A stretch of DNA of 44,226 nt from Psilocybe azurescens. Its lineage: Eukaryota > Basidiomycota > Agaricomycetes > Agaricales > Agrocybaceae. Where the stretch lies: NCBI GenBank assembly GCA_023853785.1, contig JAJIRX010000647.1, forward strand, positions 1 through 44,226. Direction: 5' to 3'. Of the stretch, positions 22,701 through 33,650 are shown one piece after another (position 1 is the stretch's first letter; each line of letters begins with the position of its first letter). Made by a program: the position numbers and the translations under genes. The notes under the pieces are model-generated. The model saw only the letters and a list, made by a program, of their open reading frames with translations. It was not told the origin of the DNA and made no database searches.

Positions 22701-24789
22701 CTTGCCCCTTTGAGAGTCCCCGCTTGAAACCTCGTCTTCAACCTCACTCCCTGCCGACATCCTTCCTGTCGGCCTCCCACTCTCTTCTCACAGGTCGCGT
22801 GCGGTGATCTTATGTCGTAGGTTCACTGTCCAAGACTTTATCGTTTTGCTGTGGCTCCTGCCTTCGGTGCTTGAAATCAAACTCCACTAACCACCCAATT
22901 CCGACAGCAGGGCCGATCCTGATCTCTCTCGTTCACACCTTCATGAGCGTGCTCCAAATAAAGTGAGAAGTACCGTACCATTGCACGCCGCTCACCATGT
23001 TGACCTCTTCTCCGTTCTTGCAATATCTCCGACAGGTTTCACGGTGTCGCCGTTCAGTGCATAAGATGACGGATGAGCATCGGGGGTGCGATATAGTGCT
23101 CTGTTCGACATCGGTAAGCATAATATATTGTGCAATATATGCAGGGACTCACTGCTCGTAGATACCGCAACACTCCTTTTTCACCACCCCGCTGACTACA
23201 TCAGGCATTATGATAGACATCATATTCGACATCCAAACTGTAGCTGAATGAGTGTCGATGTACAGCCTACCCAGCACCTTGTCTACGGGATGAGGGTTAT
23301 AAGCAACCCATACACATACGAGGTGGAACTTTAGCATACTTGTACTGCACCTAGCAACCACCCGTAGCCCTTACGTCGATCACAACACTCCCATGTATCT
23401 CCCCTATACACCAATCCCACAATCATTGCTCTCTCGGCAATGTATCCGCCTTCGACTACAACCAGCCCCTACTATTCAGAATGTTCCGGTCCCTTAGTAA
23501 GTTCTGCACGGCCTCAGCGCACATGGTTCCTTGTCTACAGCCTGCGCAAAGTGAGTAATGTGACGTGCAAGTAGCAGCGCCCTGACTGGCCTCGACAGCC
23601 ACATGCGAGCATCCGTAGCCCCTGCGTTTCGCACAACATATCTATCCACCCACCATCCTCCTCGATCCCACACCCACCTCCCAGGTGGACGCACCCACTT
23701 GCCCGCCGCCCGCCTGCTCCATCTCCCACAAGTCTCAACCTTGAACGCGGTCAGGACTGTGCATAGACAGTGAGCACCATGTTCCACAATGAATGGAGAG
23801 CATTTTCCCACCTCTGTTCTCGTCGCCTTCATTGTAATAGCCATCAACCCATCTCCCAGACCCCACATGTAATTTTTATTCAAATCTGTAGTAGAGACTG
23901 ATCACGGTGAGCAAGACTTCACTTTAACATTGCGAACACTCACACAAGTGATCAGGGAACGAGCACCGAATCAGAGACTGAGAGCCTACACACGATCCAA
24001 TACGCTCACCATGTTGTATTAGGACTGAGACAACCTTGAACGCGAGATAACTAAGTGAGAAAGACTGGATGAAGAGAATTTGAGGTGAACTATGAGAGTT
24101 ATCAGTGTAGGTGACCCATCTGGGAGGATTAATGGGCTCACCAAGTCCAAATAAGAGCGAAGTGGCAAAGCAGGAAGGATGCGGAAAGGGAAAGTTGAGG
24201 TGAAATTATATATTCAGTATATATTTTGTAGCCAAAAAGAAGAGGGAGGTGTTCAAAGGCTGTCGTAGTGAATAGGTAGTTGCTCCAAGAGATGTGTTGA
24301 CAGCATTAACGATGATGTATGGACCGACTTGTTCCATTTCTTTGCGCATGAAGTTGTCAGTGTATGCGGCAACCGGTTCAAAGACACGTCAAGTGGTGAA
24401 GAAAAGAGTTAGCCTCCCTGAACCTGCCGACAAATAATGGTCTTGTTGATCCCAGTATCCCCGGATCTCCTGTCCTCACTTTTCTCTACTTTGCCTTATC
24501 GCCTGCTTGCATCGTCTCTCTGCTTCTGGTGCGATTACCTTAATTTTAAGGGCCTTGTAGAAAATATTAAGACTCCCTGGATTCATGATTTGTGCCGCAG
24601 CGCCGGTATTTGTTTCAGAGTTTTGAATTCAATTGAGAAAGATTCGCACTGCCTCTGTTCTGTCAGTTTTGTTGTCGATACAATCAACTAGTATTTATAG
24701 CAATGCTTATATGTACAGGCTTTGGATCGTGATTAACACTGCTCTGAACATATCGAAATCCACAAACGAGGCTATGCTTGATGCCTCAT
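22701..24789. other. Intergenic stretch, no recognised gene
   Basis: I see nothing I can support as a gene. Minus-strand frames such as 23494-23883 (129 codons, Arg/Gly/Trp-rich) and the plus frame at 24437-24691 (84 codons) have no domain or conserved partner in the window. The segment separates the duplicated block from NACHT copy C, which lies on the opposite strand to copies A and B. Confidence 0.5.
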
Positions 24790-24896
24790 TTCATCCCACA
24801 TAAAGAGCCTGTGCCCGTAAGAAGTCGACACGACTTCTGTTCCCTCCTACTACAGTGTACGCCATCGACAACACATCCTTTTTAACCTTCCCAAAT

Positions 24897-26699
24897 ATGC
24901 CTAAAGATGAGAAGGATTCCACAATCCGCTCTTATCGGTCTCACATGTCGGGTATGCAGCAATTCCAAGGAGCAAGAAATGTCATGATTACCGGAGGAAG
25001 CATTCGACAGGTAGTAGAAGGGAATTACTACGAAGGAGGCAGGGATGTAGGTGAGCATCAGTAGAAATTATATAATGCGCATTTACACTGATTCTGGAGC
25101 AATAGGGCTGCACATTCTGGGGCAGCATATCGCAGCTGATGCGATATATAACTCTGCCGAGCGGTTTCCTCCCCGAAATGCCATCCCGGCACACGTGAGA
25201 AGATAATCAACACTATTCTCGACTGGGTTAATGATCCCACTGCCAAGAAACGGGCACTTTGGCTTAACGGGCCAGCAGGAGCTGGCAAATCAGCCATCGC
25301 CCACTCCATTGCCGTGATTTTGGAGGAGATTCCCGGGGACAGTAAGTATGCGGGGAGCTTTTTCTTCACCAAGGATGCCGTTGGACGTGGGGACGGGACA
25401 AAGTTATTCCCAACAATAGCCTATCAGCTAGCCCTCGAATTCCCATCCCTTCGAGTCCTCATTGACACTGCTATGCTTGACAATCCCACTCTTCCTACAA
25501 AGTCGATTGACGTCCAACTCCGATACCTCATCATAGAGCCATTGCTTCGTGTTACTGACTGGCCTGCGCATAGCCCCACAATCATTATCGATGGTTTGGA
25601 CGAATGCGCTGGATCGAAACGAATGCAGTCCGAAATTCTTTCACTCTTATCCAAGGCACTCATCGAACACAACATCCCCCTTCGATTTCTCATTGTTAGT
25701 CGCCCAGAGTACTGGATTTCAGATTCATTCGAAATCGGACCTCTGGTAGACATTACAAAACCAGTCTGTCTACGGGACAATAAGGACGCGGATGTGGATA
25801 TTGAGAAGTATCTTCGAGAAGGATTCGACAAGATTTACGAGGAAAACATTCCAATAATGTCTTCTACCCCGCGTCCTTGGCCTTCATATCATATTATTTG
25901 GCGATTTGTGCAGTGCTTCAGGCCAGTTCGTGTACGCATCCACAGTCCTGGAATTTGTTGGCGCCTCGTCCAATTTCTGTGACCCCCGAGAACAACTCCG
26001 GATATTGACGACGGCTGGACCACATCATGCATCCGCATTTTCGGATCTTGATAAACTCTATGCCACCATCCTGTCGTCATATCCTCGACCAAACACAATG
26101 AAATGTGTCCTTGGTGGTCTCTTGCTCGGATTCAGCGAAAAACCATTCAGGAATTCCTGGGAGTGGATTCGGGAGAAGTTCAACTGGTTTGAGGGCCTTA
26201 AGCTCCTTGATCAGAATATCCAAGACTGAATACTCCGAGGAGTTCCGTGCGCTGGAGCCGATCTTCGGGTCTCCATTAGTAGAGGCACGGATTGAGTTCT
26301 GTCACCTTTCGTTCAAGGAATTTCTCTTGGATGAGTCAAGGTCAGGAGAGTATGCCCTTGATAAGAGCACCATTATGACTGAGTTTATCTGCGCCATGCT
26401 CAAGTTTGGAGTCAGTATTCTTCAAGATAGTCCACAGGCCGAGCGGACTATAATACGGTCAGTGTGTTGGTGTTTTAGTGTATGCGAAACATACATGCAA
26501 ACTGATATACACATTTTCTGATAGCATCGGGCTATCAGCATATTGTATGATGCTCTCTAGACTTGTTAATGTGTCGTGGTTCGAACTCGATGCCGGACCT
26601 CTTGTCGATTCATTGGAGAAACTTTGCAAAAGCTTTCACACGATCTTCGCTCGCAATCCTTTGCATGTCGCCCAACCAATTCATATGTACTGGTTCACG
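24897..26699 (+). pseudogene. NACHT-domain NLR-like protein, copy C, 5' part (split by an insertion)
   Basis: The start is ATG at 24897 (MPKDEKDST) with a 5' flank like copy A's. It carries the Gly-rich motif FQGARNVMITGGSIRQ, a likely 55-bp intron (donor GTGAGCATCAG near 25053, acceptor AATAG near 25107), Walker A GPAGAGKSAIAHS (about 25270) and Walker B TIIIDGLDECAG (about 25580-25615). Then come LRFLIVSRPEYWISDSFEIG, in frame here unlike in A and B, EKYLREGFDKIYEEN, a FCHLSFKEFL region (about 26300), and an intron of about 65 bp ending TGATAG at 26525. The C-terminal region proceeds to HMYWFT at 26699, where a 12-kb element interrupts it. Coding resumes at 38686. Private or shared frameshifts occur near 25170, 25900, 26120 and 26185, so the gene was probably broken before or independently of the insertion. 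Confidence 0.88.
26693..26699. repeat. Left target-site duplication of the 12-kb element (GTTCACG)
   Basis: GTTCACG at 26693-26699 directly precedes the left TIR and is repeated at 38679-38685 after the right TIR. If the last base of the right TIR is counted as target, an 8-bp reading (GGTTCACG, 26692-26699 and 38678-38685) is equally possible. Joining the flanks with one copy keeps the reading frame ...YWFT-DTVLDF, matching YWFTIPVLEF in copy B, so this is a genuine insertion site. Confidence 0.92.
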
Positions 26700-27053
26700 C
26701 ACATAGGGAAGTTACATTGTAGCGAGTGACTCGGTCCATAGAACGCATACAATGTATATGAGTCACTCGGTGTCAATGAATTCTATGGAAGCTGGCTGTA
26801 ATTAGTATAATAGATATAATATACAATTTAGTGATTGAATAAGTACTGTGCATTCACATGTATAAGCACAGTGTTACCCAAATTCAGCTGCAGCCGCTCA
26901 TATTTTAAGGTCGGCCCCGAGGATATCGGCCACATGCTGACTGAAATAGTACTGAGTATTGCATTGGGGTATTTACCAAATTAAGTAGTGCCAATAAATG
27001 GTCAAACAAATATATTGCAAATGAATATAAAGTAATTAATGGCTTTGTAGCCG
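26700..27053 (+). repeat. Left TIR of the foldback-like element (about 355 bp)
   Basis: The TIR begins CACATAGGGAAGTTACATTG and aligns with the reverse complement of 38324-38678, with few differences over the first 240 bp and more toward the array. It contains inverted copies of GAGTGACTCGG/GAGTCACTCGG (26723-26733 and 26760-26770) around a short palindromic core, an exact TGAGTCA at 26759-26765, and GGCCCCGAGGATATCGGCC near 26913. The repeat array starts where the TIR ends. Confidence 0.92.
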
Positions 27054-28745
27054 CATAAACTCGGCCCCGGCCTGACCAATGCTACAGACCGGTCATAGCT
27101 GACCATTCAATGAGCCAAAATACAGAATATGGAGACCAAAGAATGAAACTTGACATTATAAAAAATAAATTAGAACTGGATATGAGGTGGTTAATGTCTC
27201 TGCAGTCGCATAAACTCGGCCCCGACCTAAGCGATGCTAGAGACCGGTCATAGCCGACCATTCAGTGAGCCAAAATATAGAATATTGAGACAAATGAATG
27301 AATATAAACATTAGGCAAAATAAACTAGAGCTGGATATGAGGTGGTTAATGTCTCTGCAGTCGCATAAACTCGGTCCCGACCTGACCGATGCTACAGACC
27401 GGTCATAGCCGACCATTCAGTGAGCTAAAAGATAGAATATAGAGACCAAAGCATAAAATTTAACATTAGAATAAATAAAATAGAGCTGGATATGAGGTAG
27501 TTAATGTCTCTGCAGTCGTATAAACTCGGCCCCGGCCTGACCGATGCTACAGACTGGTCATAGCCGACCATTTAGTGAGCCAAAATACAGAATCACGGAG
27601 ACAAAAGCATAAAATTTAACATGAGAACTAATAAAATAGAGCTGGATATGAGGTAGTTAATGTCTCTGCAGTTGTATAAACTCGGCCCCGACCTGACCGA
27701 TGCTACAGACCAGCCATAGCCAACCATTCAGTGAGATAAAAGACAGAATCACGGAGACCAAAGCATAAAATTTAACATTAGAACAAATAAAATAGAGCTG
27801 GATATGAGGTGGTTAATGTCTCTGCAGTCGCATAAACTCGGCCCCGACCTAAGCGATGCTACAGACCGGTCATAGCCAACCATTCAGTGAGCCAAAATAT
27901 AGAATATTGAGACAAATGAATGAATATAAACATTAGGCAAAATAAACTAGAGCTGGATATGAGGTAGTTAATGTCTCTGCAGTCGCATAAACTCGGCCCC
28001 GGCCTGACCGATGCTACAGACCAGCCATAGCCGACCATTCAGTGAGATAAAATACAGAATCACGGAGACCAAAGCATAAAATTTAACATTAGAATAAATA
28101 AACTAGAGCTGTATATGAGGTAGTTAATGATTCTGCAGTCGCATAAACTTGGCCCCGGCCTGACCAATGCTACAGACCAGCCATAGCCAACCATTCAGTG
28201 AGATAAAATACAGAATACGGAGACCAAAGCATAAAATTTAACATGAGAACAAATAAAATAGAGCTGGATATGAGGTAGTTAATGTCTCTGCAGTTGTATA
28301 AACTCGGCCCGATCTGACTGATGCTACAGACCGGTCATAGCCAACCATTCAGTGAGATAAAAGACAGAATACGGAGACCAAAACATAAAATTTAACATTA
28401 GAACAAATAAAATAGAGCTGGATATGAGGTGGTTAATGTCTCTGCAGTCGCATAAACTCGGCCCGGCCTGACTGATTCTACAGACCGGTCATAGCTGACT
28501 ATTAAGTGAGCCAAAATCACGGAATATGGAGACCAAAGGATAAAATTTAGCATTAGAACAAATAAACTAGAGCTGGATATAAGGTAGTTAATGGCTCTGC
28601 AGTCGCATAAAATCGGCCCGGCCTGACCGATGCTATAGACCGGTCATAGCTAACCATTCAATGAGCCAAAAGACATAATATTGAGACAAACAGATGCAAG
28701 TTAATGGCTGAAAAATAAATTGGAGCTGATTATGAGGTGGTTAAT
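27030..28745 (+). repeat. Left subterminal array, about 11 units of 155 bp
   Basis: The anchor cataaactcgg (variants gtataaactcgg, cataaacttgg) occurs near 27054, 27209, 27364, 27518, 27673, 27830, 27985, 28142, 28297, 28451 and 28605, so spacing is 154-157 bp. A unit reads, in order, CTCGGCCCCGGCCTGACC, gatgctacagaCCGGTCatagcc, gaccattcagtgagccaaaa, an AT-rich part with taaaatttaacat, then agctggatatgaggt and taatgtctctgcagtcg. GACCGGTC is palindromic. There are no ORFs. Outer units are very similar; units toward the centre differ more. Confidence 0.93.
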
Positions 28746-29290
28746 GGCTCTCCAGCCACATCCGCTTGATACTACTGTAGAACCTTTGTTCTGTCTCGGG
28801 ACGGAAGACATCATATCACAACATCATGCGAAAACACTCAAAACCGTCATGAAACCAAAAACAGAAACATCCGTTGTATCAATCCCAACACATCACTCCC
28901 GCTCTCAGCTTCCATCAAATTCATCTACCCATCTGCACATCACATGGTTCTCGTCGTATCGTCAAAGGTCTACTCTAATTCTCAAACCGCTCACATTTCA
29001 TCATTACCGTCTCTCTTCGCTTCCACTTTCCTTCTGTCATCAATGTTCCGTCGCTCCTGAATTCACACCTCTCATTCTCACTGACCGTTGTGGAATTACA
29101 AACACTCTTTAACCCCTGCCTGCTGAATACACACTCAGCAAAATGAACCGTTGACTGTAAATACAGTCCAACCTAAAAGAGAGAAAACTTCATCCTAACC
29201 AGGACAGTTTATCTCATCTTTACTACCCTGGCCAATTACACTGTTTAGGAAGGACCAACTATTAAGTACAACAAACCATTTAATATTCAC
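28746..29290. other. Insert-like stretch in the left arm with a 130-codon open frame
   Basis: Between the last clear left unit (about 28745) and degenerate left-oriented repeat sequence (from about 29300) lies a C/A-rich stretch unlike its surroundings. The open frame 28720-29112 (plus) begins in repeat sequence and continues as a Ser/Thr/His/Pro-rich product with no recognised domain. It could be a captured host fragment or the remains of another insertion. No terminal repeats or duplication were found. Confidence 0.35.
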
Positions 29291-30137
29291 GTGAACGGAT
29301 TTTATTTACTGGCTGAACAAATGTGTTGCAGCTGAATATAAAGTTTATAAATGCTCTGCGGCTCTCTCAGCTTTGCATCAGGCAGGATGAGAGCACAGTT
29401 TGGGCCATGTAGACTATTATTTCAGATCAGATACTGCATATTGATATGAATGGATGCAAGTAAATGACCAAAAATATACATTGAATCTGAATATGAACAT
29501 GTAGAATATCTGGCAACTTGCCACCCATTAGATGAATATTTAAATTATATTCAAAGTAATCTCAATACAAAGCTCATTAACACACTTTTCTGTGCCATGA
29601 AAATTGAAAGAACAGATCTAAATTGAACTTACACATTCCTAGCTAATAAGCTTGCAAATTTATTCCTGACAAGCCCTCAGAACAACTGAATATTTTATGA
29701 AGTCATTGATTTTGAGCCAAATTAAACTAATGCATAGTGAGTAAGAAATGCTTTAAAGCAGTCCAAGTTTGGATGATTTAAGGGGAGAAATAGACAAACA
29801 ATACTGCAGTAAAAACCAGTGGTGATCTTGTGTGGCAGAAAGTGGCAGCTCAATTCACTAGAGTTCAATCATTTAGATAAATAGATCACTTTCATCCATT
29901 CCTGTCAATATGGTGTATTTAACCTAAATGAGTGAATGGATTTTCTAAGACTGTGTGGTTGGCCAGACTGGGGACAAGCTGATGCAACTATAAAACAATG
30001 GATCACTTCATATTCTGCCCCAATTTATTTCTGCAGGCATTTATTGACATTCATTCTTGTCGATAGTCTGTATTTCAGATGAATGAATGGTCAGTTTGGC
30101 CCAACCAGTCACATCAGCTAAAACGAGAACAACCTGT
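29291..30137. other. Centre of the foldback-like element: degenerate repeats and switch of orientation
   Basis: Around 29300-29500 degenerate units still run in the left orientation (gctgaatataaag...aatgctctgcggc; gatgcaagtaaatgacc...). From about 29940 to 30137 the text runs in the right orientation (tggttggccagact...cacttcatattctgcccc; gaatggtcagtttggccc). The axis of the inverted structure therefore lies at about 29.5-29.9 kb, left of the gypsy insertion. The 400 bp in between are AT-rich, with no ORF or gene seen. Confidence 0.55.
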
Positions 30138-30367
30138 GTAGTAGTGGGTTCTGGCCATCTGGGCCGAGCTGCCCGAGGGCCGGATTAGATTAGATTAGAT
30201 ACTGTAGATCGCATCAGCGGCTGTGCACGGTTTGTGTGCTAGCGCGCTTTCGTAGTGAGAGGCAGGACACACTTTGCCCGCGAACGCCATACTGCGTGGC
30301 CGCTCGACGAGCATTCCGAGCCTTGCCAGACACGAGCTGCTAGGGTAGGCCGGATTGGCCTACTCCA
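30138..30367 (+). repeat. 5' LTR of the gypsy element
   Basis: 230 bp, starting TGTAGTAGTGGGTTCTGG and ending GGCCTACTCCA, repeated almost exactly at 36828-37056. It contains a short (GATTA)n run near 30183-30200. The downstream PBS candidate is TGGTGACAACAG at about 30370-30381. Confidence 0.95.
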
Positions 30368-30692
30368 TTTGGTGACAACAGAGCGATTCCTACCAAGCCT
30401 TACCTGTTTTCCCTGTTTCGAGCATTTCCTCAGCTTTAACCTGCCAGCAGACACCCGAAAACCGCGATATTTAGTGGCAGCTGCCTCCTACTCAGACACT
30501 GACAACTGCAAGACTCAAATCATCAGACCTACAGCCAGCCTCGGCTAACCAGCTTACACTGAAATAGCCAAATCTCAACACCTGTTGTCAAACTCGGTCA
30601 CCGAACCGGCCTCCGATTGTGACATCTGACCTATCCACACACTGCCATCCATCGATTACAACACAGACAAACTGATAAACAAACCAGACGCC

Positions 30693-31010
30693 ATGGACTC
30701 CTTCCTGACGAAAACCAGAACTACACTGATCAGCAAATTCCGATATATCACCAAAACACTCACCACAACAATCATCACCATTCAACTCACAAATACCCCG
30801 TGGACCAGGCTTGCCCCTCGCCAGTCCATTGGTGACATAGAGCGTGACGTAGAAGACCGCTACGTCCCTCCCACTGTCCTAAACACCCCCAGCACCAGAT
30901 CTCTCACCGAAACAGACACAGAATCCACCTTGTCAATCTCAGACTCCTCACCACCATCACCACATTTTACCCTGACAACCCCCGCGAACGTGGCCCACAA
31001 CACCAATTAA
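30693..31010 (+). CDS. Small ORF in the gypsy leader, probably the gag 5' extension
   Basis: 105 codons from ATG (MDSFLTKTRTTLISKF...), Thr/Ser/Pro-rich toward the end. It lies between the PBS and gag. After its stop another frame continues with PINETPPETPASILPI up to the gag start, so it may be the N-terminal part of gag cut off by a frame change. No domain recognised. Confidence 0.45.
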   Translation: MDSFLTKTRTTLISKFRYITKTLTTTIITIQLTNTPWTRLAPRQSIGDIERDVEDRYVPPTVLNTPSTRSLTETDTESTLSISDSSPPSPHFTLTTPANVAHNTN

Positions 31011-31073
31011 CGAAACCCCACCAGAAACACCAGCCTCTATCCTGCCAATAACACCCATTGACGATGACTTGAC

Positions 31074-32171
31074 ATGACAGACCTCAACTCTATCACATTC
31101 ACAGGCAAGCCAGAAGATGGAGACCCACAAGACTTCATGAACCGTCTAGAACGTCTGATAATCATGAAAACAGGCCTCACCGTACAAGAAAAAGTGAAAC
31201 TCCTTGAACTCTCACTCAAAGCCAAATCCCCAGCGGCAGCATGGTGGGCAACACTCACTTCAGCCGACAAAGCAACATTTGCTGATGCTAAGACTGCTTT
31301 CGAAATCCGCTGGCCTGTTAAACCCATCACGGAGAAGACAACAGCAGAAAAACAAGCACTTTTGGATGCCACCATTTTGAAGCCTAGCGATCTAGGAAAG
31401 AGGATTGCAGCTAGCATAGGTGCAGAAGAAGAGTTGACACCACGTTGTATGGGCAGACAAAGTGGAGAGGTTGGCAGGCGACATCCCGACACCAACAACC
31501 TTCTTGTTTCCGCAGCACGGAAGAACCTGCCGAAAGCCATCTCAAGGATCGTCGGCTGGAAGGCTACAACATGGAAGGAGCTTTGTGATGCAGTACGAGC
31601 AATATCTCTCGAGGAATTACTGGAGAAGATAGAGGATGAACGAGATCTAGCCCGTCACACCATACGCCCTACCGTACCAAACACCCCATCAAAAGCACTC
31701 AGCACTGCATTTCAAAACATCAATCTCACACCCCAAACACGAGGAGCAACCACAGCAACCACGTACCACATGCCACAACCCCAGATAGCACCTCGTTCAT
31801 CAACCGGAAACTTTATTGAGCGACCCCTTCATGAAAGGCTGGGTGACGTCCTCAACAAAGCCCTTCCACTTCAACCTAACAACACAGAGGGCGTTGAACA
31901 ATATAAACAACAAATAGCAGCCTGGCAACAAGCCTATGGACAAAATGGGAAGGGCCCAAGCGAAACACGGCCATATCCACTCACCCCAGGTACATTCCCA
32001 GTCGCATCCAACGAATGTTGGAAGTGCGGACACCGTGCCCATTACCCAACACCTTGCTCAGCACCTCTTGTTCCCCCTTTGAACAGAAGTGGCGGTCAAT
32101 CGCTGGAACAATCAGAAAAAAGCGGAGGCAGCCGGAGCCCCATCCATCAACGTTCATGCTGTCGGCATTGA
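31074..32171 (+). CDS. gag: Gag polyprotein with CCHC zinc knuckle
   Basis: 365 codons. A capsid-like helical N-terminal region (GDPQDFMNRLERLI, AAWWATL, TFADAKTAFEIRWP) is typical of fungal gypsy gag proteins. A zinc knuckle CWKCGHRAHYPTPC (CX2CX4HX4C) lies at about residues 317-330, encoded near 32022-32063. After it the expected continuation (EQKWRSIAGTIRKK, then EAAGAPSINVHAVGIESDEV) lies in other frames at 32070-32240, so the frame changes just downstream of the knuckle. That could be a programmed shift to pol or damage. The protein would package element RNA in virus-like particles. Confidence 0.85.
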   Translation: MTDLNSITFTGKPEDGDPQDFMNRLERLIIMKTGLTVQEKVKLLELSLKAKSPAAAWWATLTSADKATFADAKTAFEIRWPVKPITEKTTAEKQALLDATILKPSDLGKRIAASIGAEEELTPRCMGRQSGEVGRRHPDTNNLLVSAARKNLPKAISRIVGWKATTWKELCDAVRAISLEELLEKIEDERDLARHTIRPTVPNTPSKALSTAFQNINLTPQTRGATTATTYHMPQPQIAPRSSTGNFIERPLHERLGDVLNKALPLQPNNTEGVEQYKQQIAAWQQAYGQNGKGPSETRPYPLTPGTFPVASNECWKCGHRAHYPTPCSAPLVPPLNRSGGQSLEQSEKSGGSRSPIHQRSCCRH

Positions 32172-32510
32172 GTCAGACGAGGTGCAAACATATGACGCAA
32201 ATGAGCTTGCTCACCTGCAGCTTTTGGCAAACCAGGGAAAGGAGGTGGGCCATCGTTGTAAAGCAAGGTGCTTCAGCGATGGCCCATGACTGGAGGAAGA
32301 GACAGGAGGTCCCTAAGCACAATGAGCCGCTGCTTGGGGACAAATTTAGGCCTGCCAATGGACTGTATACCCCAACGCGTGGGGAGGGAGCTTTACCAAT
32401 AGACGTAGTGGTTATCCCAGATACAAGCATGTATTCTGTCAGAGAAAATGTTACCATTCTGGACGTGTACAGCGTGGGCAGCCTAAGCAAAGAGAAGTAG
32501 AGAGACAAAG

Positions 32511-32900
32511 CGTACCATTTGTTCATGGAGTAGAACTGTCAGGGACAAAAGGAGAAATAGCGAGGTTCAGAAGTTCATTTGACGACGGTGCCATGGTTAA
32601 CGGGCTTGATGAAGAAATATACACTAGACTGAAAGGACGTCTATCAGCACTGGCTCCATCAAAACACTTGCTCCGTCCTGGCAGATGGGGCGAACCATAC
32701 AGCCAAGTGGCACATGGGAAGGATGGGTGACAGTCAAAGGTGTGAGGCGACAGGGAACTTTTGAAGTGTTCAAAAGCGGCGGAGCATGGGCCCTACTCTT
32801 TGGAAAACCATTACTGGAAGCATTTAGTGCAATTCACCAGTACTCACCAGATATTTCAAAGGACATCATACGCATACCAAAAGGGCGAGGGAGTGGGTGA
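32511..32900 (+). pseudogene. Retropepsin-like aspartic protease region, frameshifted
   Basis: One frame from 32511 reads GTKGEIARFRSSFDDGAMVN with the active-site triad-like DDGA, then LKGRLSALAPSKHLL. A frame change near 32690 leads to RTIQPSGTWEGWVTVKG and WALLFGKPLLEAF (to 32900). Together these match the retropepsin fold of basidiomycete gypsy elements, which matures Gag-Pol. The one-base shift prevents a continuous protease in the sequence as given. Confidence 0.75.
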
Positions 32901-33650
32901 TCTTAGAAAACCAGTTTTCGAGCACAAGGGGTGCAGCGGGACATCTTCTGGCCAATCTCACAATTGACATTAAACAGCGCATAGGACGCTTCGGGGGTGA
33001 CACACCATCCCCCTTGAGGGAAGTCTTGCCTGTCACGAGTTCATCAGACGTTCAGTTCACTGATAATTCATTAAAAGCAATTACCGGAAAAGACAGACGT
33101 TAAACCGCAAAAGTTCACCACATATGAGCCAAGTCTGAATGTTACAGCAGACATCATAGAAGAACTTGAGAATCACAAACCAGATATACAAACACACAAA
33201 CCCCATGAAGGATTTGCAATTTCCCTGAAGAAATCATAACGGAGGATCCAAACAATCCAGTGGAATCATCACCTGAGGAGTGGAGTTCAGTATGGCTTCT
33301 CTGACGAAGTGGCAGGCACAAATTCCACACACCCTGGCATCGAACAACCCGTCATCTCAAAATCATTTGAGCCTAGCATATTAACAAGAAAAACAGATCC
33401 ATTCAAACCGGCACGCATTGCAGCAATTCAGGCAGAAGTAACCTTCGGCAAGGATCTCACCTCCGAACAACTTAGCCAGGTTCAAGCAACAATATCTGAA
33501 TATGCGGACACATTTGCTCTATCAATGAGCGAAGTATCATCTGTTAACGGCGCATCACATAGAATGGACTTCCCGAGAGACACTGTTTTTCGTACAAAAA
33601 TCAATCAGCGACCACAAAGCCCATCCCAAAAGAATACTTCAATGAAGTGA
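32897..33650 (+). pseudogene. Linker between protease and reverse transcriptase, in several frames
   Basis: 32897-33103 reads LTIDIKQR and GGDTPSPLREVLPV, a common basidiomycete gypsy linker. 33309-33650 reads ISEYADTFALSMSEV and RMDFPRDTVFRTKINQRP, the segment that normally precedes the RT domain. Frame changes occur at about 32897, between 33103 and 33309, and at about 33610, after which KEYFNEVIDKMLAADII continues in the next frame. Confidence 0.75.

Noticed and set aside
23494..23883. Minus-strand 129-codon frame
   Set aside because: Its composition is Arg/Gly/Trp-rich without any domain or second copy, and fungal intergenic DNA yields frames of this length by chance.
27030..28745. CRISPR-like regular array
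   Set aside because: The whole 155-bp unit repeats, with no unique spacers between short repeats. The host is a eukaryote, and the array has an inverted partner, so it is a transposon subterminal repeat.
32173..32526. Minus-strand frame of 117 codons in the gypsy element
   Set aside because: It is antisense to gag-pol, whose domains are clearly on the plus strand.
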